Positions 32,415-40,691 of a stretch of DNA of 47,094 nt are shown in pieces. Every line of letters starts with the position of its first letter. Within the stretch, counting starts at the first letter, position 1. The notes beneath the pieces are model-generated. The model ran no database searches and had not been told where the DNA came from. It saw only the letters and a program-made list of their open reading frames with translations. The DNA comes from Rubellimicrobium sp. (GTDB lineage Bacteria > Pseudomonadota > Alphaproteobacteria > Rhodobacterales > Rhodobacteraceae): NCBI GenBank assembly GCA_019454835.1, contig JACFNP010000025.1, positions 1-47,094 of the forward strand, read 5' to 3'. The position numbers and the translations under genes were made by a program.

Positions 32415-32595
32415 CGTGATCTCCGGTCCAGGGCGCGCGCTCGGCGCCCATCCTGTGACAGCGCCCGCATCCGCACAAGCAGCAAGACCGCGCCGCGCCA
32501 TCTTCGCCCCGCGCTGTCGCCGCCGCGCCATCCCCGCTTGCCGCCAACCGCGCCGCGCGGCAGATTGCACCCTGTCACGACGCAGGGAGCAGCCG

Positions 32596-32982
32596 ATGAG
32601 CCTTCTCGATCACGCGCGCGCGGTGCGTCCCCGTGCCTGGGCACCCTATTCGGGCTTTGCGGTCGGCGCGGCGATCCGCACCGCCTCGGGGCAGGTCTAT
32701 ACCGGCGTGAACGTCGAGAACGCCGCCTATCCCGAGGGCACCTGTGCCGAGGCCGGGGCCATCGCCGCCATGGTCGCGGGCGGCGACACCGCGATTGCCG
32801 AGGTGGCGGTCATCGCCGACGCCCCCGAGCCGGTCCCGCCCTGCGGCGGCTGTCGGCAGAAGCTGGCCGAATTCGCCGGGCCGGAGGTGCGGGTCACCAT
32901 GGCCAACCTTCAGGGGGTCGAGCGGGTGATGACCCTGGCCGAACTGCTGCCCGGCGCCTTCCGCAAGAGCCACATGGGCTGA
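32596..32982 (+). CDS. cdd: Cytidine deaminase
   Basis: The 128-residue enzyme converts cytidine or deoxycytidine to uridine or deoxyuridine in pyrimidine salvage. Zinc ligands C50 (EGTCAEAGAI), C83 and C86 (PPCGGCRQK) and the catalytic E52 are all present, as in the small tetrameric bacterial enzymes. VNVENAAYPEGTCAE is the standard active-site block. AGGGAG at 32584-32589 precedes the ATG. It is the first gene of a cdd-deoA-deoB salvage operon, with its stop shared with the deoA start. Confidence 0.95.
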   Translation: MSLLDHARAVRPRAWAPYSGFAVGAAIRTASGQVYTGVNVENAAYPEGTCAEAGAIAAMVAGGDTAIAEVAVIADAPEPVPPCGGCRQKLAEFAGPEVRVTMANLQGVERVMTLAELLPGAFRKSHMG

Positions 32983-34304
32983 TGGACGCCCGCACCGTCA
33001 CCCTGCAACTGCGCCGCGGCGAGGAACCCTCGCCCGAGGGCCTGCGCCGGTTCGCCCGCGCGCTGGCCACCGGCGAGGCCAGCGACGCCCAGGCCGGGGC
33101 CTTTGCCATGGGCGTCTGCCTGCGCGGCCTGAGCGAGGCCGGGCGCACCGCGCTGACGCTGGCGATGCGCGATTCGGGCGAGGTGCTCGACTGGGGCGAC
33201 GGCGCGCCGGTCGTGGACAAGCATTCCACCGGCGGCGTCGGCGATTGCGTCTCGCTGCTGCTCGCGCCCGCGCTGGCCGCCTCCGGGCTGCGGGTGCCGA
33301 TGATCTCGGGGCGCGGGCTGGGCCATACCGGCGGCACGCTCGACAAGCTGGAATCGATTCCGGGGCTGAAGGTCGACCACGACGCCCGCGCCCTGCGCCG
33401 CATCCTTGCGGCCACCGGCTGCTTCATCGCGGGCGCCAGCGCCCGGATCGCGCCCGCCGACCGGCGGCTTTACGCGGTGCGCGATGTCACCGGCACGGTG
33501 GAAAGCGTCGATCTCATCACCGCCTCGATCCTGTCGAAGAAGCTCGCCGCCGGGGTGGACAGGCTGGTGCTCGACGTGAAATGCGGCTCGGGCGCCTTCA
33601 TGAAGTCGCGCGCGGCAGCGGTGGAGCTGGCGCAGGCGCTGGTCGCGGTCGCCAATGCCGCCGGGTGCCGCACGGCGGCGCTGGTCACCGACATGGACGA
33701 ACCGCTGTGCGCAAGCCTCGGCAACGCGCTCGAGGTCGCGCTCTGCATGGAGGTGCTGGAATCGGGCCGCACCGCCGCGCCGCGCCTTTTCGATCTGACC
33801 GTGGCGCTGGGCGCGCGGCTGCTGGCATTGCAGGGCGACGACGAGGATACCGCCGCCGCCCGGCTGGCCGATGCCATCGCCTCGGGCCGGGCGATGGAGC
33901 GGTTTGCCGCCATGGTCGCGGCCATGGGCGGGCCGCCCGACATGGATGCCGACTGGCGTGCCCATCTGCCGCAGGCGCAGGTCATCCGCGCGGTGCCCGC
34001 GCCCGCGGGCGGCACGGTCGCGGGCTGGGACGGCGAGGCGCTGGGGCTGGCCGTGGTCGCGCTCGGCGGCGGGCGGCAGGTCGAGGGCGCGCGGATCGAC
34101 CACGCGGTCGGGCTGGCCTCGGTGCTGCCGGTCGGCGCCGCCGTCGGGCCGGGCGATCCGGTGGCCTTCGTCCATGCCCGCACCGATGCCGGGGCGGCGG
34201 CGGGCGTCGCCGCCGTGCTGGCCGCGCTGACCATGGCGCCCGAATCCCCCTCCCCGCGCCCGCTTGTCCTCGAAAGGATCGACCCATGCGCCGCGCCTTC
34301 CTGA
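32982..34304 (+). CDS. deoA: Thymidine phosphorylase
   Basis: The 440-residue enzyme splits thymidine or deoxyuridine with phosphate into base and deoxyribose-1-phosphate. The phosphate-binding motif VDKHSTGGVGD is at 78-88, and SGRGLGHTGGTLDKLESIPG is the family signature. The length is normal for the DeoA group. The ATG overlaps the cdd stop by one base, and the gene overlaps deoB by 19 bp. Deoxyuridine from Cdd and deoxyribose-1-phosphate for DeoB link the three enzymes. Confidence 0.96.
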   Translation: MDARTVTLQLRRGEEPSPEGLRRFARALATGEASDAQAGAFAMGVCLRGLSEAGRTALTLAMRDSGEVLDWGDGAPVVDKHSTGGVGDCVSLLLAPALAASGLRVPMISGRGLGHTGGTLDKLESIPGLKVDHDARALRRILAATGCFIAGASARIAPADRRLYAVRDVTGTVESVDLITASILSKKLAAGVDRLVLDVKCGSGAFMKSRAAAVELAQALVAVANAAGCRTAALVTDMDEPLCASLGNALEVALCMEVLESGRTAAPRLFDLTVALGARLLALQGDDEDTAAARLADAIASGRAMERFAAMVAAMGGPPDMDADWRAHLPQAQVIRAVPAPAGGTVAGWDGEALGLAVVALGGGRQVEGARIDHAVGLASVLPVGAAVGPGDPVAFVHARTDAGAAAGVAAVLAALTMAPESPSPRPLVLERIDPCAAPS

Positions 34305-35467
34305 TCGTCATGGATTCGGTCGGCATCGGCGGCGCCCCGGATGCCGACCGCTTCTTCAACGCCGGGCTGCCCGATACCGGCGCCAATACCGTAGGCCATA
34401 TCGCGCAGACGGTCGGGCTGGAGACGCCCGCGCTCGATGCGCTGGGGCTGCGGGCGGCGGTGAAGCTGGCGTCAGGCGTCGATCTCGGCGGGCCGGTGCC
34501 CTCGGGTGCCTGGGGGGCAGCGACCGAAGTGTCGCCCGGCAAGGACACGCCCTCGGGGCATTGGGAGCTGGCCGGGGTGCCGGTGCCCTGGGACTGGACC
34601 TATTTCCCCAAGGCCGACCCCTGCTTCCCGCCCGACCTGGTGGCCGAGGTCTGCCGCCTCGCGGGCACCGGGGGCATTCTCGGCAACCGCCATTCATCCG
34701 GCACGCTCATCATCGAGGACGAGGCCGAGGCGCACCGGCGCACCCTCTGGCCGATCTGCTACACGTCCGCCGATTCGGTGTTTCAGATCGCCGCGCATGA
34801 GGAGTGGTTCGGGCTGGAGCGGCTGCTGGATCTGTGCAGGGCGCTGGCCCCGCGCCTGCACGCGATGCGGGTGGGCCGCGTCATCGCCCGGCCGTTCACC
34901 GGCGACGCGGCGTCCGGATATACCCGCACCCGCAACCGGCACGACTATGCCATCGCGCCCCCGGCGCCGACGATCTGCGATGCGGTGCAGGGCGCGGGCG
35001 GGCGGGTCCATGCGGTCGGCAAGATCGGCGACATATTCTCGCGCCGGGGCATCGACACGGTGGTGACCGGCCCCGACCGCGAGCTGATGACGCATATCCA
35101 CCGCCTTGCGCACGAGGCCGAAAGCGGCAGCCTCGTCTTCGCCAATCTCGTTGAATTCGACAGCAATTTCGGCCACCGCCGCGACCCGGCGGGCTACCGC
35201 GATCACCTGCAATGGTTCGACGGCGAACTGGCGCGGCTGATCGCGGCGCTGCGCCCGGAAGACCTGCTGATCGTCACCGCCGACCATGGCAACGATCCCA
35301 CCTGGCGCGGCACCGACCACACCCGCGAACGGGTGCCGGTGCTGGTGCACGGACTTGGCGCGCGGGCATTGGGGCTGCTGGCCTTCACCGATGTCGCCGC
35401 CAGCATCGCCGCGCATCTGGGCGTGCCGAACCCCGGTCCGGGACGCGCCTTCACCGCCCGTGATTGA
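34286..35467 (+). CDS. deoB: Phosphopentomutase
   Basis: The 393-residue enzyme converts (deoxy)ribose-1-phosphate to the 5-phosphate. It has the alkaline-phosphatase-fold metal sites: D10 in LIVMDSVGIGG, the catalytic-threonine block KDTPSGHWELAG, and TADHGNDPTWRGTDHTRE near the C-terminus. The start at 34286 has GAAAGG at about 34272-34277 inside the end of deoA. It completes the route from pyrimidine deoxynucleosides toward glycolysis; the aldolase deoC is not in the window. tRNA-Leu follows 37 bp later. Confidence 0.96.
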   Translation: MRRAFLIVMDSVGIGGAPDADRFFNAGLPDTGANTVGHIAQTVGLETPALDALGLRAAVKLASGVDLGGPVPSGAWGAATEVSPGKDTPSGHWELAGVPVPWDWTYFPKADPCFPPDLVAEVCRLAGTGGILGNRHSSGTLIIEDEAEAHRRTLWPICYTSADSVFQIAAHEEWFGLERLLDLCRALAPRLHAMRVGRVIARPFTGDAASGYTRTRNRHDYAIAPPAPTICDAVQGAGGRVHAVGKIGDIFSRRGIDTVVTGPDRELMTHIHRLAHEAESGSLVFANLVEFDSNFGHRRDPAGYRDHLQWFDGELARLIAALRPEDLLIVTADHGNDPTWRGTDHTRERVPVLVHGLGARALGLLAFTDVAASIAAHLGVPNPGPGRAFTARD

Positions 35468-35504
35468 CGCAGGACAGGCGCGCCGGTAGACGGGCGCAAT
35501 CCGG

Positions 35505-35591
35505 GCCGGTGTGGCGGAATGGTAGACGCAGCGGATTCAAAATCCGCCGGGGCAACCCCCCGTAAGAGTTCGAGTCTCTTCACCGGCACCA
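35505..35591 (+). tRNA. tRNA-Leu (anticodon CAA)
   Basis: The acceptor strands GCCGGTG (35505-35511) and CACCGGC (35581-35587) pair, followed by discriminator A and an encoded CCA. The anticodon stem GCGGA/TCCGC encloses TTCAAAA, giving anticodon CAA, which reads UUG. A long variable arm (GGGGCAACCCCCC region) confirms a class II tRNA, and the T arm contains GTTCGAGTC. Total length is 87 nt including CCA. Confidence 0.97.
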
Positions 35592-35624
35592 GCACCCCCA
35601 GGGCGATCGGGCGAAAGGTATCTT

Positions 35625-35715
35625 CCGTCATTGCGAGGCGAAGCCGAAGCAACCCCGACCGCTCGCGCATGACCATCGGGGTTGCTTCGTCGGCTGCGCC
35701 TCCTCGCAATGACGG
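35625..35715. repeat. Palindromic intergenic repeat, copy 3 (inverted)
   Basis: A full copy in the opposite orientation to copy 1: the short arm CCGTCATTGCGAGGCGAAGC comes first and the arm with the GGAGG bulge last. The loop reads GACCGCTCGCGCATGACCAT. It begins 34 bp after the tRNA-Leu CCA end, so it may also serve as its terminator. Confidence 0.88.
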
Positions 35716-36399
35716 GATTTGCGGAAGGTGGTGCCCTGCCCGCACCCCTTTCCTGCGACGAGATGCGGCATGGCAGGGCGGCGTGCGGACGGATGCCGCA
35801 ACCGCCGCAGGCACGGGTGATTCGGCGGGTCTGCGGCGATTGCCCGTCGCCAGTGCCCGGAATCGGCCACGATTGATGCCGCGCCTGCAACGACGCCGCC
35901 ATAATCCCGACACCGCCGGAACACCAAAGCCGGGCGCGCGGCGATCCTGCGGCAGCGTCCGAACGGAAACAGTCCAGGGCGCGATTTGACGGTTGCGGGC
36001 CGTAAATACCTGCCGGAGGGCATCTGGCCGCCGGTTTGGCCGTATTTCGCCGCTCAACTGATCCCGAATCGGAAACGATGAACCGCCGCCACCCCCGGCA
36101 TCCGGCGCCGCCCCGGCGCGTCGGCACCGCGTCACGCGGCGCGCCACGGCAATCCCGACAGTTTTCCCTTTTTTTGACACGGTGCGGGCGGTATCCAGTA
36201 TCAAGCCTTCTGGGGGCGTGGCCGGTGGGGCGGCCAGGCGGGGTTTTCCGCCGGAACAGGTCTGCAAGCGGCTGCCGGCCCGGACAGACGATTGGTGGGC
36301 GGGAACAGAATCCCGTCGAACGCAAACGTCTTCGCAAGAAGGCGGTGCAAGGATGTGGCAGCCACGGGCTGCGGCCCCGTCGTGGGCAGGGAGATGATG
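35716..36399. other. Long non-coding stretch before the RTX gene
   Basis: I see no convincing gene in this ~680-bp stretch. Reading frames across it lack recognisable proteins and ribosome-binding sites. A possible promoter, TTGACA at 36174-36179 with TATCAA at 36199-36204 (19-bp spacing) behind a T-rich run, would give the RTX gene a ~190-nt leader. Near the ribosome-binding site, GCAGCC/GGCTGC (36358-36372 region) could form a small hairpin. The promoter call is weak. Confidence 0.35.
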
Positions 36400-38736
36400 A
36401 TGGCGGGTAGCGACAACGAATTCGACGGCACGATCCTCGGGACCGATGGCGACGACACGATCACCGGCACCTCCGGAAACGACATGATCCAGGGCGGCGA
36501 CGGCGATGACATGATCCATGGCGGCGACGGCGATGATTACATCGACGGCGGCCCCGGCGACGATCTGCTCAAGGGCGAGGCGGGCGACGACACGATCCTC
36601 GGCGGCGACGGCGACGACGACATCTATGGCGGCGACGGCGACGACCTGCTGGACGGCGGTGCGGGCGACGATGTCATCTACGGCGGCGCGGGCAACGACA
36701 CGCTCGTCGGCGGGCCGGGCATCAACGCGCTCGACGGCGGCGACGACCGCGACCTCCTTGTCCCGACGGCGGGCGACTACGTTCACGGCGGCTCGGGCGG
36801 CGACGACTGGGACACCATCGACCTCAGCGGCATCGGCCCCTACCGGATCGAAAACCTCGTCCCGGACGAGGACGGCAACGGCTGGACCGGCTCGGTGATC
36901 CTGCTTGACGACGACGGCGAACCCACCGGCGAGACCATCTTCTTCGAGGACATCGAGGACTTCATCCACGGCGACGACTACCACGGCGGCGGCCCCGACC
37001 CCGAGGATCCCGACGAACCCGGCACCGGCCCCGACGGCACGGTCGAGGGCACCTCGGGCAACGACATCATCGACGTGAACTATACCGGCGACCCCGATGG
37101 CGACATGGTGGACGCCAACGACGCAATCCTGCCGGGCCACAGCGGCAACGACGATCTCATCTACGGCTACGGCGGCGACGATGTCATCTTCGCCGGGGAC
37201 GGCAACGATACCGTCTACGGCGGCCCCGGCAACGACTTTGTCGACGGCGGCGCGGGTGACGACACGATCGGCGGCGGGCCGGGCAACGACACGCTGATCG
37301 GCGGCGCCGGCGACGACGTGATCCGTGGCAACGCGGGTGACGACTGCATCGACGGCGGCGACGGCAACGATCTGCTCATCGGCGGGCCGGGCAATGATGT
37401 CGTGCGCGGCGGCGCGGGCGACGACGTGATCCGGGGCGACGGCGGCAACGACACTTTGTTCGGCGACGACGGCAACGACTCGATCCAGGGCGGCGCCGGT
37501 GACGATGTCATCTTCGGCGGCGCGGGCGACGACATCCTGCGCGGCGGCGACGGCGACGATGTCGTCTCGGGCGGCGACGGCGACGACGAAATCTACGGCG
37601 GCCCCGGCGACGACACGCTGATGGGCGGCGCGGGCGACGATGTCATTCGCGGCAGTTCGGGCGACGACACGATCTTCGGGGACGACGGCGACGACCAGCT
37701 CTGGGGTGGCCCCGGCGACGACGTGATCTTCGGCGGCGCGGGCGACGATGTCATCCGGGGCGGCTCGGGCGACGACACGCTGTTCGGCGGCGAGGGCGAC
37801 GACACGATCTGGGGCGGCCCCGGCAACGACACGATCTTCGGCGATGACGGCGACGACGTGATCCACACCGGCGGCGGCGACAACACCGTGTTCGGCGGTG
37901 ACGGCGACGACACGATCCATCTGGGCAGCGGCGTGAACACCGTGTTCGGCGGCGCCGACCGCGACGTGATCGTCGGCGGCACGCCGGGCAGCCATGTCGA
38001 CGGCGGCTCGGAAGGCGACGACTGGGATACGCTGGACCTGACCGGCACGGGCTTCGACCGCATCGAATACACCAGCGACGACCACGAGGACGGGATCGTC
38101 TGGTGGGGCGACGGCTCGTCGATGACCTTCACCGAGATCGAGAACATCATCCCCTGCTTCACGCCGGGCACGATGATCGCCACCCCGCGCGGCGAACGCC
38201 CGGTCGAGGAATTGCAGGTCGGCGACCGCATCATCACCCGCGACAACGGCATCCAGGAAATCCGCTGGGTCGGCCACAAAGAGATGCCGGGCAAGGCACT
38301 GGCCGCCGCCCCGCATCTGCGCCCGGTGATGATCCGCGCGGGCAGCCTGGGCAACGGCCTGCCGGAACGCGACATGATGGTGTCGCCCAACCACCGGATG
38401 CTGGTCTCGAACGAACGCACCCAGCTTTACTTTGAGGAAAGCGAGGTTCTGGCCGCCGCCAAGCACCTGACCGGCGCGGCGGGCATCCTGTCGGTGGACG
38501 TGCTGACCACGACCTACATCCACTTCATGTTCGACCGCCACGAGGTCGTGCTGTCCAACGGCGCCTGGAGCGAGAGCTTCCAGCCCGGCGACTGGAGCCT
38601 GAAGGGCATCGGCAACGCGCAGCGCAACGAGCTGTTCGAGCTGTTCCCCGAACTCAAGACCCGCGAGGGCCGCGACAGCTACACCGCCGCGCGCAAGTCG
38701 CTGAAGAAGCACGAGGCACGGCTGCTGGCGCGGTAG
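36400..38736 (+). CDS. RTX calcium-binding repeat protein with C-terminal Hint domain
   Basis: The 778-residue acidic protein has two blocks of glycine/aspartate nonapeptide repeats (GGDGDD-type, about residues 10-125 and 215-530), which bind calcium outside the cell. The C-terminal Hint_2-like domain starts near residue 585 (CFTPGTMIATPRGERPVEEL) and includes VSPNHRMLV. There is no signal peptide, as expected for type I secretion, but no secretion genes are nearby. Three ATGs stand in a row (36394, 36397, 36400); AGGGAG at 36388-36393 best fits the third. Proteins of this make-up are common in Rhodobacteraceae. The function is unknown; the Hint domain may cut or ligate the protein. Confidence 0.9.
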   Translation: MAGSDNEFDGTILGTDGDDTITGTSGNDMIQGGDGDDMIHGGDGDDYIDGGPGDDLLKGEAGDDTILGGDGDDDIYGGDGDDLLDGGAGDDVIYGGAGNDTLVGGPGINALDGGDDRDLLVPTAGDYVHGGSGGDDWDTIDLSGIGPYRIENLVPDEDGNGWTGSVILLDDDGEPTGETIFFEDIEDFIHGDDYHGGGPDPEDPDEPGTGPDGTVEGTSGNDIIDVNYTGDPDGDMVDANDAILPGHSGNDDLIYGYGGDDVIFAGDGNDTVYGGPGNDFVDGGAGDDTIGGGPGNDTLIGGAGDDVIRGNAGDDCIDGGDGNDLLIGGPGNDVVRGGAGDDVIRGDGGNDTLFGDDGNDSIQGGAGDDVIFGGAGDDILRGGDGDDVVSGGDGDDEIYGGPGDDTLMGGAGDDVIRGSSGDDTIFGDDGDDQLWGGPGDDVIFGGAGDDVIRGGSGDDTLFGGEGDDTIWGGPGNDTIFGDDGDDVIHTGGGDNTVFGGDGDDTIHLGSGVNTVFGGADRDVIVGGTPGSHVDGGSEGDDWDTLDLTGTGFDRIEYTSDDHEDGIVWWGDGSSMTFTEIENIIPCFTPGTMIATPRGERPVEELQVGDRIITRDNGIQEIRWVGHKEMPGKALAAAPHLRPVMIRAGSLGNGLPERDMMVSPNHRMLVSNERTQLYFEESEVLAAAKHLTGAAGILSVDVLTTTYIHFMFDRHEVVLSNGAWSESFQPGDWSLKGIGNAQRNELFELFPELKTREGRDSYTAARKSLKKHEARLLAR

Positions 38737-38748
38737 GCGCGGCAGTCA

Positions 38749-38793
38749 CGAAACGGGCAACGCCCGGCCGCAAGGCCGGGCGTTGTCGTTTCG
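38749..38793 (+). terminator. Intrinsic-type terminator of the RTX gene
   Basis: AACGCCCGGCC (38759-38769) pairs perfectly with GGCCGGGCGTT (38774-38784) around a GCAA tetraloop, and outer arms CGAAACG (38749-38755) and CGTTTCG (38787-38793) extend the stem. It begins 12 bp after the stop codon. The trailing sequence is only moderately T-rich. Confidence 0.75.
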
Positions 38794-38821
38794 GGGGGGG
38801 CAGTGGCGGGCCGCCTCGCAC

Positions 38822-39005
38822 GACATCGGGGTTGCTCCGCCTGCGGCTCGCAATGACGCTTGTTACCCCGTCATTGCGAGGAGGCGTAGCCGACGAAGCA
38901 ACCCCGATGTTGTGTGTGAGCGGTCGGGGTTGCTTCGGCTGCGCCTCGCAATGACGAACCACCCCTATCATTGCGAGGAGGCGCAGCCGACGAAGCAACC
39001 CCGAT
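38822..39005. repeat. Palindromic intergenic repeat: right arm, full copy 4, left arm
   Basis: A right half (about 38822-38857, ending GCTCGCAATGACG), a full copy (38868-38956) and a left half (38968-39005) follow one another. The full copy has the GTTGTGTGTGAGCGG middle also seen near 45.3 kb. The block fills most of the gap between the RTX terminator and the end of xylB, where two genes converge. The left half ends 15 bp before the xylB stop. Confidence 0.88.
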
Positions 39006-39020
39006 GCTCCGGCCTGCCCC

Positions 39021-40457
39021 TCAGAACTCCCGCACCTTGCCGTAAGCCGCGTGATAGCGCGCATGGGCCTCGGCAAAGGCGGGCACCAGCGCGGCATCGG
39101 GTTCCACCACCCGCGCGATCTGCGGCGGCGTGGCCAGTTCCGCCCCTGCCCCGTCGGCCGCCATCCGGCCCAGCCGCGCCGCGCCGAAGGCGCCGCCGAA
39201 ATCGCCCGCGACCGGCAGTTCGACCGGCAGGCCCAGCGCCGTGGCCAGCGCCTCGACCCAGTAGTCCGAACGGGTGCCGCCACCCAGCCCGATGAGGCGG
39301 TCGATCCGCGTGCCGGTCGCCGCCAGCGCATCGAGACTGTCGCGGAAAGCGTGGCAGATGCCCTCGATCACCGCGCGGGTCAGTGCGGCGGCGTCGCTCG
39401 CATGTTCCAGCCCGAGAAAGGCGCCGCGCACGCCCGCATCGTTCCAGGGCGTCCGCTCGCCGCCCAGGTAAGGCAGGAACAGGGCGCGGCCCGGCGCGCG
39501 CAGCGGCCCCAGTGTGCCGGTCAGGGTCGCGGCGTCGCTGCCCATGACGCGCGCGTGCCAGTTCAGCGCATCGGCGGCGGCAAGGATCACCCCCATCTGG
39601 CACCACAGGCCGGGCAGCGCGTGGCAGAAGGTGTGCACGGCGCTGGCCGGGTCGGGCGAGAAGCGGGCGCTTGCGGCGAACAGCACCCCCGAGGTGCCGA
39701 GACTGGCAAAGGCGGTGCCGGGCGCCACCACGCCGACGCCGACACCCGACGCCGCATTGTCGCCGCCACCCCCCGCGACCACCACGCCCGGAGGCAGGCC
39801 CCAGCGCGCCGCAAGGTCGGGGCGCAGCACGCCCGAGACTTCGGACCCCTCGACGAGACGCGGCATCTGCGCGCGGCCCAGGTCGCAGGCAGCAAGCAGA
39901 TCATCCGACCAGTCGCGCGCGCCCATGTCCAGCCAGGCAGTGCCTGCGGCGTCCGACATCTCGGATACCGCCTCGCCCGTCAGCCAGAGGCGCAGGTAGT
40001 CCTTGGGCAGCAGCACCAGCGCCACGCGGCGGCGCAGGTCGGGTTCATGCGCGGCCATCCACATCAGTTTCGGCGCGGTGAAGCCCGGAAAGACGATGTT
40101 GCCGGTCACCGCACGAAAACGCGGGTCGGCATCCAGCGCGGCGGCCTCGAGATGGGCGCGGGTGTCGTTCCAGAGGATCGCCGGGCGCAGCACCTCATGC
40201 GCGGAGTCAAGGCACACTGCCCCGTGCATCTGCCCCGACAGGCCGATCGAACGCACCGCATCCAGCCCGATTTCTGCCGCCAGCGCCGCCAGCGCGGAGT
40301 CGGCGGCGGCGATCCAGTCGCGCGGCGCCTGCTCGGACCAGCCGTCATGCGGGCGGCTGACGCTCAGCGGCGCGCTCGCCTCGGCGAGAACATGATCCTG
40401 CCGGTCGATGACCAGCGCCTTCAGCCCCGAGGTGCCGAGATCGAGTCCGATATGCAT
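39021..40457 (-). CDS. xylB: Xylulokinase
   Basis: The 478-residue FGGY-family sugar kinase phosphorylates D-xylulose to xylulose-5-phosphate. The N-terminal phosphate loop is GLDLGTSGLK at 4-13. SGQMHG at 74-79 is the xylulokinase-type block, and D233 in GGGGDNAASG is the catalytic base. Length is normal. GGAGGG lies just before the ATG at 40457; the frame is open further upstream but without family sequence. No xylose isomerase, polyol dehydrogenase or transporter is adjacent, so it stands alone between two repeat copies. Another pentulose substrate is possible. Confidence 0.9.
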   Translation of the reverse strand: MHIGLDLGTSGLKALVIDRQDHVLAEASAPLSVSRPHDGWSEQAPRDWIAAADSALAALAAEIGLDAVRSIGLSGQMHGAVCLDSAHEVLRPAILWNDTRAHLEAAALDADPRFRAVTGNIVFPGFTAPKLMWMAAHEPDLRRRVALVLLPKDYLRLWLTGEAVSEMSDAAGTAWLDMGARDWSDDLLAACDLGRAQMPRLVEGSEVSGVLRPDLAARWGLPPGVVVAGGGGDNAASGVGVGVVAPGTAFASLGTSGVLFAASARFSPDPASAVHTFCHALPGLWCQMGVILAAADALNWHARVMGSDAATLTGTLGPLRAPGRALFLPYLGGERTPWNDAGVRGAFLGLEHASDAAALTRAVIEGICHAFRDSLDALAATGTRIDRLIGLGGGTRSDYWVEALATALGLPVELPVAGDFGGAFGAARLGRMAADGAGAELATPPQIARVVEPDAALVPAFAEAHARYHAAYGKVREF

Positions 40458-40551
40458 CCTGCCCTCCGTCCGGGCCGCAGACTGGGGCCTGACGCGGGCG
40501 GTGTCAAAGCCCGCGATGCGCCACCCAGGGCAATCGGGCGAACGGCACATT

Positions 40552-40641
40552 CCGTCATTGCGAGGCGGCGCAGCCGACGAAGCAACCCCGATGTCGTGCG
40601 CGAGCGGTCGAGGTTGCTTCGGCTGCGCCTCGCAATGACGG
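40552..40641. repeat. Palindromic intergenic repeat, copy 5
   Basis: A full copy between the divergent side of xylB and the end of the PAS-protein gene: CCGTCATTGCGAGGCGGCGC onward, middle GATGTCGTGCGCGAGCGG, and right arm ending TGCGCCTCGCAATGACGG. The left flank CCCAGGGCAATCGGGCGAAC is shared with the copies near 31.8 and 35.6 kb. The right flank of copy 2 (TTGCCGTTCGCCCGATTGC) is its reverse complement, so the complete unit has outer arms as well. Confidence 0.88.
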
Positions 40642-40691
40642 GGTTTGCGGGCGACGGTGCCGCGCCAGAGCGGATTGCGCCGCGCGCCCGA

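Noticed and set aside
35570-35591. Integration (att) site at the tRNA-Leu 3' end
   Set aside because: No second copy of the tRNA end and no integrase gene were seen in the window.
35203-38712. 1169-codon minus-strand frame opposite deoB and the RTX gene
   Set aside because: It is the antisense of the RTX repeats and deoB, with low-complexity VVAVAAEDRVVA-type text, and spans the tRNA gene and a repeat element.
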